From assembly GCF_050873445.1 (NCBI RefSeq), contig NZ_JBNMIU010000001.1:1-64000 (forward strand): DNA of 64,000 bases, given 5' to 3'. The stretch comes from Acidaminococcus sp050873445. Its GTDB lineage: Bacteria; Bacillota; Negativicutes; Acidaminococcales; Acidaminococcaceae. This document shows, in pieces, positions 1-7,249 of this stretch; position 1 is the stretch's first letter; the number at the start of each line of letters is the position of its first letter. The translations under genes were made by a program, and so were the position numbers. The notes under the pieces were generated by a model, which was not told the origin of the DNA, did no database searches, and saw nothing but the letters and a program-made list of their open reading frames with translations.

Positions 1-1
1 A

Positions 2-118
2 AATAAAGCTGTTATCCAAAAGTATATTCAGCAGCAACTGCAGGAAGATATGATTGAAGACCAAATGACGCTTTTCGAACCTGTGGATCCCTTCACAGGT
101 GAAAAGAATAAAAAATAA
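2..118 (+). CDS. C-terminal end of an unrecognised protein (partial)
   Basis: The last 38 codons of a gene that begins before the window, open from the first bases to a TAA at 116-118. The visible tail is rich in Gln, Glu, Asp and Lys and ends PFTGEKNKK. No domain can be recognised from so short a piece. The series of hairpins starting directly after the stop would fit the right end of a transposon gene, but that is only a guess from context. Nothing in the tail itself proves a transposase. Confidence 0.5.
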   Translation, partial: NKAVIQKYIQQQLQEDMIEDQMTLFEPVDPFTGEKNKK

Positions 119-250
119 GCCCCTCGAGTGAGGGGCTGCCTGGAAATGTAGTGGGGTTGGTAGCCTGTAACTCTAGGGCCTTAAGGCCGAGGCAGGTAAC
201 GCGGCTTATAGCCGCAGAGCAAACTACCCGTTATACGGGTAGTTTTGATT
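119..250 (+). other. Cluster of four hairpins after the partial gene
   Basis: Hairpins follow one another with little spacing: stem 119-125/130-136, the palindrome GGCCTTAAGGCC at 177-188 enclosed by GCCT 163-166 and AGGC 190-193, stem 201-206/210-215, and a 10-bp stem 221-230/236-245 with a 5-nt loop followed by TTTT. The first and last could be terminators. Four in 130 bases is more than termination needs, so this may be the structured end of a mobile element or a non-coding RNA. The identity is unknown. Confidence 0.45.
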
Positions 251-331
251 ATGCCTGCATACGCTTGCCTTTTATGATATTATAGATGGGCAATAGGATT
301 ACATGACAGCAATCGAAAGAAGGTCATTTTT

Positions 332-823
332 GTGGAAAACCTGTTCCATCGCACCAGTGTGCGGAAATATCTTGCCAAACCTGTGGAAAAGGAGAAACTG
401 CTGCAGATCCTGCGGGCGGCCATGGCAGCCCCATCGGCCTGCAACCAGCAGCCCTGGCGGTTCACCGTGGTGACGGATCAGGGACTCATCGCCAAACTGG
501 CCGGCGTTAGCCGGTTTTCCACTTTTGCAGCGGAGGCGCCGGTGCTGCTGGTAATCAGCTGCTGGAAGGACTGCCAGCTGCCGGAATTCGCCCCGGTGGA
601 TACCAGCGCGGCCCTGGAGAACCTGTGGGTGGAAACAGATGCCCTGGGCCTGGGCGGCGTCTGGATGGGGGTCTATCCCCGGCCGGAGCGGATGGCCAAA
701 GTGGCCGAAATCGCGGGTCTGCCGGAAGATGAGGAAGCTTTTGCCATGTTCGCCCTGGGCTACCCGGCTCAGGAAATCCGGCAGCACGACCGGTTCCATG
801 AAGAGTGGATCCGGTGGAAATGA
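332..823 (+). CDS. Nitroreductase family protein
   Basis: A 163-residue flavoprotein of the nitroreductase superfamily, which uses FMN and NAD(P)H to reduce nitro compounds, quinones or flavins in the cytoplasm; the substrate cannot be told here. Visible marks are the FMN phosphate-binding start HRTSVRKYL (residues 6-14), the PSACNQQPW segment near residue 34, and the late glycine-rich GLGGVWMGVYP segment. The length is typical of the short single-domain members. Translation starts at GTG 332, eight bases after the purine-rich GAAAGAAGG. The GNAT gene follows after 19 bases and is probably co-transcribed. Confidence 0.85.
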   Translation: MENLFHRTSVRKYLAKPVEKEKLLQILRAAMAAPSACNQQPWRFTVVTDQGLIAKLAGVSRFSTFAAEAPVLLVISCWKDCQLPEFAPVDTSAALENLWVETDALGLGGVWMGVYPRPERMAKVAEIAGLPEDEEAFAMFALGYPAQEIRQHDRFHEEWIRWK

Positions 824-842
824 TGGGAAAGGAGCAAGGAAT

Positions 843-1334
843 ATGGAATTACGTTATGCAAAACCCCAGGATGTGAAAGCCATTGCCGATCTGGAGACCG
901 CCTGCTTTCCTCAGGCAGAAGCGGCTACGCCGGAATCCATCCGGGACCGGGTAGCGGCTTATCCCAACCATTTCCTCCTGCTGTGGGACGGAGACAAGCT
1001 GGCCTCCTTCGTGAATGGCCTTGTGACCGACACTTCGGACCTGACTGACGAGATGTATGAACGTGCGGATATGCACAACGAGAAAGGAAAATGGCAGATG
1101 ATCTTCGGGGTGGACACGGATCCTGCCCGCCGGAAACAGGGTTTGGCTGGAACTGTACTGGAACATTTCATCGATGCGGCCCGGAAAGAAGGACGCAGGG
1201 GAGTGGTCCTGACCTGCAAGGACCATCTGGTCCATTATTATGCGAAATTCGGATTCGTGGATGAGGGCATCTCTGATTCCACTCACGGCGACGTGGTGTG
1301 GCATCAGATGCGGCTGACGTTTAACCGGAAATAA
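843..1334 (+). CDS. GNAT family N-acetyltransferase
   Basis: A 163-residue acetyltransferase with the GNAT fold, moving an acetyl group from acetyl-CoA to an amine. The acetyl-CoA pyrophosphate loop is visible as ARRKQGLAGTVL around residues 97-108, and HYYAKFGFVDEG is the usual C-terminal strand-helix signature. The sequence is nearest to the small arylalkylamine-type acetyltransferases, but the acceptor is unknown. ATG 843 is chosen because AAGGAGCAAGG lies just upstream; an upstream in-frame ATG overlaps the nitroreductase gene in another frame and has no such site. Confidence 0.85.
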   Translation: MELRYAKPQDVKAIADLETACFPQAEAATPESIRDRVAAYPNHFLLLWDGDKLASFVNGLVTDTSDLTDEMYERADMHNEKGKWQMIFGVDTDPARRKQGLAGTVLEHFIDAARKEGRRGVVLTCKDHLVHYYAKFGFVDEGISDSTHGDVVWHQMRLTFNRK

Positions 1335-1415
1335 GGAAATGATCAAGGTCATGCTGGCACTGCAGCCGGAAGTGAAAGAATCATTTTCGATATTCCTGGC
1401 CGCTGGCCAAAGGAA

Positions 1416-1446
1416 AAGGACCGTCCTGGATTTCAGAACGGTCCTT
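1416..1446. terminator. Bidirectional terminator
   Basis: Inverted repeat AAGGACCGT (1416-1424) / ACGGTCCTT (1438-1446), followed by a T-rich stretch, between convergent genes: the GNAT gene on + and the nicotinamidase-like gene on -. Confidence 0.7.
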
Positions 1447-1463
1447 CTTATATTGCAGTGGAA

Positions 1464-1994
1464 TCATTCCACGATGATCTGACAGCTGCGCATGGTTTCC
1501 AGAGCAGCCCGGTGCTTTTCCGGGGTCACGCCGGCACAGCAGTGACTGTCCACTTTGATGGGTACTTCCGGCAGGGCGGCTTTCAGCAGCAGGGCGTTGC
1601 TCACTACGCAGATATCGGTACACAGGCCTATGAGTTCGATACTGGTAATGGCCTGTACCTTGTGGGCTGCAGCAAGCTCCCGGGCCAGTTTCATGGAGCC
1701 GAAGCTGGGTTTCTGGATCACCGGCCAGTGGTGTTCCTGCTGCAGTTTTTCCAGGCCGGGAATCAGACGCCAGCCCGGAGTTCCCTTGATGCAGTGCTTC
1801 ACAGGCAGCAGTTTGCCTTCCTGGGTATCCAGGTAGTCGCTGCCGTGGGTATCCTGGGTGAAGATCACCTTGCCCGGGAAATGGGCGACTTTCTTCATCA
1901 CGTCCAGGGTGATGGCCTGGGCCGCATCGGATCCCAGGCTGCCGCCTACAAAATCATTCTGCATATCTACGACGATTAAAAACTGGTTGCTCAT
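1464..1994 (-). CDS. Isochorismatase-fold hydrolase, nicotinamidase-like
   Basis: A 176-residue cysteine hydrolase. The three catalytic residues of the nicotinamidase/isochorismatase family are in place: Asp in VVDMQNDF near the N-terminus, Lys in VIQKPSFGS, and the nucleophilic Cys in GLCTDICV. Nicotinamidases deaminate nicotinamide to nicotinate for NAD salvage; the D-x-Q-N-D-F start and a His near residue 50 in DTHGSDY fit that subgroup, but related amidases look similar. ATG 1994 is preferred over an upstream GTG at 2003 because AAGGAAG sits eight bases before it and would abut the GTG. Confidence 0.8.
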   Translation of the reverse strand: MSNQFLIVVDMQNDFVGGSLGSDAAQAITLDVMKKVAHFPGKVIFTQDTHGSDYLDTQEGKLLPVKHCIKGTPGWRLIPGLEKLQQEHHWPVIQKPSFGSMKLARELAAAHKVQAITSIELIGLCTDICVVSNALLLKAALPEVPIKVDSHCCAGVTPEKHRAALETMRSCQIIVE

Positions 1995-2050
1995 GGGGAG
2001 CACCTTCCTTTCGTTTGTTTTTCTTCATCCAAAAATTTGCCGGACCAATT

Positions 2051-3355
2051 TTATCCATCAGTCTCTTTTTTATCCTGGGCTGATGGGCGTACTTCCACTA
2101 TGATTTCCTGTACCCGGTGTTCATTGGCTTTTGTAACGGTCACGTGCAGGTTCTTGCAGTCGAAACTGTCGCCCTTTTGGGGGATGGTCTCCAGGGTATC
2201 TACCACCCAGCCGCTGATGGAGTTGTTTTCCAGGCCGTAGTCATCGATATCCAGATCCAGTACTTTGAACAGGTCGAACAGGTTGGCGTTCTGGGAGTTG
2301 GAGGAGCAGGACACCAGGTAGCGGTTTTTGCCCAAGCGGCGGAAGGAGGAGACAGCCTTGTCGTGCTCGTCCCAGATTTCGCCTACCAGTTCTTCCACAA
2401 TATCCTCGGTGGTTACCAGGCCCCGTACGGTGCCGTAACTGTCCATGACCATGGCCATCTCTACCTTGGCTTCCTGCAGGGTCTTCAGTACCCGGGAAAT
2501 CTTGGTGGACTGGTGGACAAAGGCAGCTTTTTTGATGACTTTCTTCAGGTCGAACCGGGAATCCTGCAGGTACGCCGTGAAGAAATCCTTGGCGTGGAGG
2601 ATGCCGATGATTTCTCCGTAGTCATCCTTGAATACGGGAAGCCGGGAGAATCCATGGCTGTGGAACAGCTTCAGGGCTTCCTTCGCACCTTCGGAGATAT
2701 CCATGGCCACCATATCCACCCGTGGGGTCATGATCTCCCGTACCCGGATGTCACTGAATTCGATGGCACTCTTGATCAGCAGGCTGTCCTGCTTGTTGAT
2801 GCCGCCTCCGCTTTCCACTTCATCCACCATGAGCAGCAGCTCATCTTCTGTGGCGGGCTTGCGGCTGTTCTTTTTGCCCAGCAGGTGGGCGGCCAGCTGC
2901 TTCAGCTTCCGGAACAGGAAATTCAGGGGTGTGAACAGAAATACCAGGATCCGCAGCAGACTGGAGGTCTGCATGGAGTAGTATTCCGGAGCATCGCTGG
3001 CGGCGCTCTTGGGCAATACTTCACCGAAAATCAGGATGATGATGGTGGTAAATACTGTGGCCAGAGCCAGGCCGGAGGGACCGAAGGCGGCTGTAGAGAC
3101 GGCGGCTGCCAGGGAGGCAGTGGCAATGTTCACCACGTTGTTCCCGATCAGGATGGTGGACAGGGCATCATCGAAATGGTTCAGCAGCTGCAGGGCTTTT
3201 CGGGCCCTGGGATTGCCGCTTTTGGCCAGGTTCTTCAGCCGCAGTTTGTTGGCTCCGGTGAGAGCCGTTTCCGCAGCGGAGAAGAAACCGGAAAAGAAGA
3301 TGAAAACCACCAGGATCAGTGTCAGGACTGCCGTGGGGATTTCAAAAGTATCCAT
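2051..3355 (-). CDS. Hemolysin-family membrane protein (CNNM/DUF21, CBS pair, CorC domain)
   Basis: A 434-residue inner-membrane protein. The N-terminal 190 residues form the CNNM (DUF21) transmembrane domain with the FFSAAETALTGAN signature. Residues about 205-330 hold two CBS motifs beginning REIMTPRVDMV, and the last 90 residues are the CorC/HlyC domain. Relatives act in magnesium or cobalt efflux; the old name hemolysin C is misleading. Start ATG 3355 has AAGGAAG eight bases upstream. It is transcribed away from the DUF45 protease gene, so 3356-3464 carries divergent control signals. Confidence 0.88.
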   Translation of the reverse strand: MDTFEIPTAVLTLILVVFIFFSGFFSAAETALTGANKLRLKNLAKSGNPRARKALQLLNHFDDALSTILIGNNVVNIATASLAAAVSTAAFGPSGLALATVFTTIIILIFGEVLPKSAASDAPEYYSMQTSSLLRILVFLFTPLNFLFRKLKQLAAHLLGKKNSRKPATEDELLLMVDEVESGGGINKQDSLLIKSAIEFSDIRVREIMTPRVDMVAMDISEGAKEALKLFHSHGFSRLPVFKDDYGEIIGILHAKDFFTAYLQDSRFDLKKVIKKAAFVHQSTKISRVLKTLQEAKVEMAMVMDSYGTVRGLVTTEDIVEELVGEIWDEHDKAVSSFRRLGKNRYLVSCSSNSQNANLFDLFKVLDLDIDDYGLENNSISGWVVDTLETIPQKGDSFDCKNLHVTVTKANEHRVQEIIVEVRPSAQDKKETDG

Positions 3356-3431
3356 ATTTTACACTTCCTTCATAGTCATGGCTTCATTATAAGAGAAAGT
3401 ATGACAGTGGTCAATGTTCTATGTTCTATGC

Positions 3432-3437
3432 TATAAT
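3432..3437 (+). promoter_or_regulatory. -10 box for the protease gene
   Basis: TATAAT at 3432-3437, about 28 bases before the chosen ATG at 3465; no convincing -35 at 16-18 bp. Its position argues against any start codon upstream of about 3444. Confidence 0.5.
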
Positions 3438-3464
3438 AGGAACGCTATGGGTATTGAAGAAATC

Positions 3465-4121
3465 ATGGAAAACGCCCAGATTGTCCAGTCGGCCCGCCGG
3501 ACCATCGGGTTTGAAGTCCGCGAAAGCGGGACTCTGCTCCTTCGGGTCCCTTATGGCTGTCCCAAAAGCCTTTGGGAGCAGGCAGTGTACAAAAAAGAAC
3601 AATGGATCTGTCGGGCTGTGGAACGAGTCCGCACAGAGAATCGGGAGTATCATACCCTGGAGTTGCGGGAGGGAGAGACCTTCCTGCTTTTTGGTGTGCC
3701 CTGCATCCTGCACCGGGTCCCTGGGAAGGGATTCCGGCAGGAACCGGGGAATCTCTACATGGGAACGGAAGAGCAGCGAGCTACCCTGATACGGTATCTG
3801 TCCGCCCGGCTGGGAGAGGTGCTCTGGGATCTGGTGCGGGCCTATGCTCTGGTGCTGGGGCTCCCCATGCCCCGGGTGAAATGGAGCCGGGCCCATTCCC
3901 GCTGGGGTTACTGCAACTACAAGGGAGAGATCGGGTTTTCCTGGCCCCTGGTATTCTGCCCCCGGGAAGTCATTGCCTACGTGGTGGTCCACGAACTCTG
4001 CCACATCCGCAACATGTCCCACAACAAAGCGTTCTGGCAGGCAGTGGCCCAGGTACTGCCGGATTACAGGGAACAGGAAAACTGGCTGAAAGTCCATAGA
4101 AAGGTCATGTTTACATTATGA
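3465..4121 (+). CDS. Zinc metallopeptidase, YgjP/DUF45 family
   Basis: A protein of about 218 residues of the YgjP-like (DUF45, WLM-related) family of putative zinc proteases. The zinc site is clear near the C-terminus: HELCHIRNMSHNKAFW, i.e. HExxH plus a third His and the family's FW. The preceding SRWGYCNYKGEIGFSWPLVF is also typical. Targets are unknown. The frame is open further upstream, but a TATAAT box at 3432-3437 leaves only ATG 3447 or ATG 3465; I prefer 3465. The stop overlaps the next start as ATGA, so translation is probably coupled. Confidence 0.82.
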   Translation: MENAQIVQSARRTIGFEVRESGTLLLRVPYGCPKSLWEQAVYKKEQWICRAVERVRTENREYHTLELREGETFLLFGVPCILHRVPGKGFRQEPGNLYMGTEEQRATLIRYLSARLGEVLWDLVRAYALVLGLPMPRVKWSRAHSRWGYCNYKGEIGFSWPLVFCPREVIAYVVVHELCHIRNMSHNKAFWQAVAQVLPDYREQENWLKVHRKVMFTL

Positions 4122-5074
4122 GTATCAATAAGAAAATCCTGCTTTGCTTCATCGCTCTGGTGGTGGTGAGCATCATTTCCATCACCCTGCTGCACCGCAG
4201 CCCCAAATACCTGGAGCAGCAGCAGACTGCCCAGAATGCCCAGCTGGTCCATTCTCAGGACACCAAGCTGCCCTATGCCTATCTGAACAATGTCATCGCC
4301 CAGAGCGGGGCCGCCTGTTCGGTGTACTATCATTCCCTGGATACAGGGGAAGTGTTCTACAACTATTCCGGCAAGATGCCTGCCGGGGATCTGATCCGTC
4401 CTTATGTGGCGGCTGCGGTGCTGCGGCAGGTGGAAGACAGGGAACTTTCTCTGGATGAGGTCTATACCCTGGAGGAGAAGGATATCCGGCCGGACAGCCC
4501 GGCACTGGGCAGCCTGCCCGCCGGCAGCAGGCTCACGGTGCAGAATCTGCTGGAAGCCATGCTGCTGCAGAATGATACCACTGCTCTGTACAAACTGATC
4601 TGGATTGCCGGCCGGGAGGACATGAACGAATGGCTGGCCAAACAGGGGTATGCGGATACGGTAATCGGCAGCCAGAACCTGCCCATCCAGGAAAATGCCC
4701 AGGATGCCCTGGATCCCAAAGAGAAACGGGAATTGAGCTATACTTCCGTGAACGACATGGTGAACCTGCTGACCAGTCTGTACCAGGGCAAATGCATCAA
4801 CAGGGAAAAAGATGCCTATCTGTTGGAGCTCCTGCAGCAGCCAGGAAAAGACATGCTTGGGGCCCTGCTGCCTGAAAAAGTGAAGATTGCCGGGTATCAG
4901 GCAGATCATGGACAGGTGCTGGGCACCGCCGGCATCGTCTATGCCAGGGAAAAATATGTCCTGGTCATCATGATGGATAAGGCTGTGCGCCCGGCGGAGA
5001 CCCGCAAGACCATCAACCAGATTTCTTCCATTATCTTCAATACAGTCAATGACAAAGAGGTGTTCAAAAAATGA
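4118..5074 (+). CDS. Membrane-anchored beta-lactamase-fold protein lacking catalytic motifs
   Basis: A 318-residue protein with one N-terminal membrane segment (residues 7-24) and an extracytoplasmic domain whose pattern follows class A beta-lactamase/serine hydrolase proteins (PF13354 type). Where the nucleophile motif SxxK is expected (before PYVAAAVLRQVED) the residues are DLIR. The SDN position reads QND (LLQNDTTALYKLI) and the KTG position reads KIAG. So Ser, Lys and KTG are all absent and hydrolysis by this mechanism is unlikely. It overlaps both neighbours by 4 bases (ATGA), pointing to joint expression with the protease and the flavoprotein. A binding role is possible but unproven. 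Confidence 0.75.
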   Translation: MSINKKILLCFIALVVVSIISITLLHRSPKYLEQQQTAQNAQLVHSQDTKLPYAYLNNVIAQSGAACSVYYHSLDTGEVFYNYSGKMPAGDLIRPYVAAAVLRQVEDRELSLDEVYTLEEKDIRPDSPALGSLPAGSRLTVQNLLEAMLLQNDTTALYKLIWIAGREDMNEWLAKQGYADTVIGSQNLPIQENAQDALDPKEKRELSYTSVNDMVNLLTSLYQGKCINREKDAYLLELLQQPGKDMLGALLPEKVKIAGYQADHGQVLGTAGIVYAREKYVLVIMMDKAVRPAETRKTINQISSIIFNTVNDKEVFKK

Positions 5075-6459
5075 CGAAAAAAGTAGACGTAGCCATCATC
5101 GGCGGCGGTCCTGCTGCTATCTATGCGGCTTATGAATTTGTACTGAAATATCCCAAGGTAAGTGTCCTGATCATCGAGGAAGGGCATGCCATCGATTTCC
5201 GGAACTGCCCCATCATCGCGGGCAAGGTGGAAAGCTGCATCCGGTGCACACCCTGCAGCATCATGCGGGGCTTTGGCGGTGCCGGGGCTTTCTCCGACGG
5301 CAAGTATAACTTCACCACCGAGTTCGGCGGCTGGCTCAGCGATTACATCCCCAAGAAGACGGTCATGGACCTGATCGACTATGTGGATGAAATCAATCTG
5401 AAGCACGGCGCCCCGGGGGAAGTATATTCCACCAAGAACTGCGAAATCGGCCGGAAGGCTCTGGGATATGACCTGCATCTTTTGAATGCCAAAGTGCGGC
5501 ACCTGGGCACGGACAACAACCGGAAACTCATGGCCAGCATCTACCGGTTCCTGCTCGAACACGGCATCCAGATCCAGTGCGATACCCAGGTGGAGACCTT
5601 CAAACCCTGCGACGGGGGATATGAAGTGTTCCTGAAGGACAGCGACGAAACCGTGAAATGTACCTACCTGATCGGGGCGCCGGGACGGGCCGGGGCCGAA
5701 TGGTTCTCGGACCAGTGCGAGGCCTTGGGGCTGGAACTGACCAACAACCAGGTGGATGTGGGCGTACGGGTGGAAGTACCGGCGGCTGTGTTCCAGCACA
5801 TCACCAACGAAGTATACGAAGCCAAGCTGGTATACCGGACCAAACAGTATGGTGACCGGGTGCGGACCTTCTGCATGAACCCCAACGGGTATGTGGTGGC
5901 GGAAAACACCGACGGCATCGTTACGGTAAACGGCCACAGTTTCAGTGATCCCCGGAAGAACAGCGGCAACACCAACTTTGCTCTGCTGGTAAGCAATCGG
6001 TTCACGGAACCCTTCAAGGAGCCTCATCGGTACGGCAAGCACATCGCCTCCCTGTCCAATATGCTGGGCGGCGGCGTACTGGTACAGCGGTTCGGCGACC
6101 TGATCAAAGGACGGCGGACCAACGCCCACCGGCTGAGCCAGAGCTTCCTGCGGCCCACTTTAAATGCGGTGCCCGGGGATCTGAGCCTGGTTCTGCCCAA
6201 ACGGCATCTGGACAACATCATCGAAATGATTTACGCTTTGGATAAGGTGGCGCCGGGAACTGCCAATGATGACACCCTGCTGTACGGGGTGGAAGTGAAG
6301 TTCTACAGCTCCCGGCTGGAACTGGATGACCAGCTGGAGACCCAACTGCCCAACTTCTTTGCCATCGGCGACGGAGCCGGCATCACCCGGGGCCTGAGCC
6401 AGGCCAGTGCCAGCGGCGTGTACGTTGCACGGATCATCGGGGAGAGAATGAAAAAATAA
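5071..6459 (+). CDS. FAD-dependent oxidoreductase, COG2509 family
   Basis: A 462-residue flavoprotein of the uncharacterised FAD-dependent dehydrogenase family COG2509. The dinucleotide-binding motif is at the N-terminus (VAIIGGGPAAIYAAYE); the family segment GFGGAGAFSDGKYN lies near residue 70, and FAIGDGAGITRGLSQASASG closes the FAD site near the C-terminus. Three close cysteines, CIRCTPC, precede the GFGGAG segment and could hold a metal or Fe-S centre or form redox disulfides. The paralogue at 26765-28372 lacks them. The start overlaps the previous stop by 4 bases. Substrate unknown. Confidence 0.82.
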   Translation: MTKKVDVAIIGGGPAAIYAAYEFVLKYPKVSVLIIEEGHAIDFRNCPIIAGKVESCIRCTPCSIMRGFGGAGAFSDGKYNFTTEFGGWLSDYIPKKTVMDLIDYVDEINLKHGAPGEVYSTKNCEIGRKALGYDLHLLNAKVRHLGTDNNRKLMASIYRFLLEHGIQIQCDTQVETFKPCDGGYEVFLKDSDETVKCTYLIGAPGRAGAEWFSDQCEALGLELTNNQVDVGVRVEVPAAVFQHITNEVYEAKLVYRTKQYGDRVRTFCMNPNGYVVAENTDGIVTVNGHSFSDPRKNSGNTNFALLVSNRFTEPFKEPHRYGKHIASLSNMLGGGVLVQRFGDLIKGRRTNAHRLSQSFLRPTLNAVPGDLSLVLPKRHLDNIIEMIYALDKVAPGTANDDTLLYGVEVKFYSSRLELDDQLETQLPNFFAIGDGAGITRGLSQASASGVYVARIIGERMKK

Positions 6460-6460
6460 A

Positions 6461-6508
6461 AAATACAGGAGTTGTGGAAGATGATTCCACAACTCCTGTA
6501 TTTTTATT
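6461..6508. terminator. Bidirectional terminator, 18-bp stem
   Basis: Perfect inverted repeat 6461-6478 / 6486-6503, A-rich on the left and T-rich on the right, so it can end both the COG2509 gene (+) and the exported-protein gene (-). Confidence 0.88.
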
Positions 6509-6513
6509 TGCTG

Positions 6514-7143
6514 TCAGTTATTCAAAAATACTGTTTTCAACGCATTGCACAGTTCCATGCCCAGGGTGTCGGGACTCAGGGGGTACCAGGAGGTGTCAGG
6601 GAATTTTTTACCTTCTGTCTGCTGGCCCAGACCGTTGTATTTGTACTGCACCAGGTCAGAAACCACTCGAAGCCGCACGTCATACCGGGATTGCAGGAAC
6701 AGGGTCCTGGAGGCAGGTCCCACCGCCTTTTTGTTCACCCATTTGTTCCACACAGTGATGATCCCGCTTTTGGGGTCAGCCTTCAGGGTACGGGTGTCGT
6801 AATACACGTCATAGGTGCTGTTGCTGCCCACCAGGGTCCAGGCAGCTTCTTCCTCCGCTGGAGGCACCGGAAGCTTTTCCGGTACGGCTGTTTCTTTCGT
6901 CCCTGCAGCGGCAGTGTCTGGCCCTTGGGCAGCGGAAACCGCGGCTTTTGGACTGGCTGTCCTGACGGGAACATTGGGGACAGCTGCCGGTTCATCTAAT
7001 GGGACGGAGATCACTTTTTGTGCGTCATTTGTTACAGAAATCGCTTCTTTTTTCGCCCCGGAAGCCATCCTGCCACCAAAAAGCAGGAATGGAACGGTGA
7101 AGAGCGAAACAAAGCATATAGGAAGGAAACAGTGTTTTTTCAT
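6514..7143 (-). CDS. Exported protein with a surface-adhesin-E-like C-terminal domain
   Basis: About 209 residues: a signal peptide with hydrophobic core LPICFVSLFTVPFLLFGG, a low-complexity Ala/Pro/Val-rich linker to about residue 95, and a folded C-terminal domain beginning AWTLVGSNSTYDVYYD. That domain resembles the small periplasmic surface-adhesin E fold (PF16747) found in many Negativicutes proteins; the match is from memory and weak. Two adjacent ATGs (7146, 7143) follow AAAGGA; 7143 gives the better spacing. It is a single-gene unit with its own terminator. Function unknown. Confidence 0.65.
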   Translation of the reverse strand: MKKHCFLPICFVSLFTVPFLLFGGRMASGAKKEAISVTNDAQKVISVPLDEPAAVPNVPVRTASPKAAVSAAQGPDTAAAGTKETAVPEKLPVPPAEEEAAWTLVGSNSTYDVYYDTRTLKADPKSGIITVWNKWVNKKAVGPASRTLFLQSRYDVRLRVVSDLVQYKYNGLGQQTEGKKFPDTSWYPLSPDTLGMELCNALKTVFLNN

Positions 7144-7249
7144 CATAGACATCCTTTCATAAAGAAAACCATGGGACTATTGTACCACATCAGAGAAAGA
7201 TATGGTGTACTGAACTGTGGAAAAGTCCGGAACAAAGGAGGCATGCTCC

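Noticed and set aside
2051..3355. A hemolysin toxin
   Set aside because: The CNNM-CBS-CorC architecture is that of ion-transport-related membrane proteins; the hemolysin name is historical.
4118..5074. Active beta-lactamase (antibiotic resistance gene)
   Set aside because: The nucleophile Ser/Lys motif and KTG are replaced, so resistance by hydrolysis is not supported.
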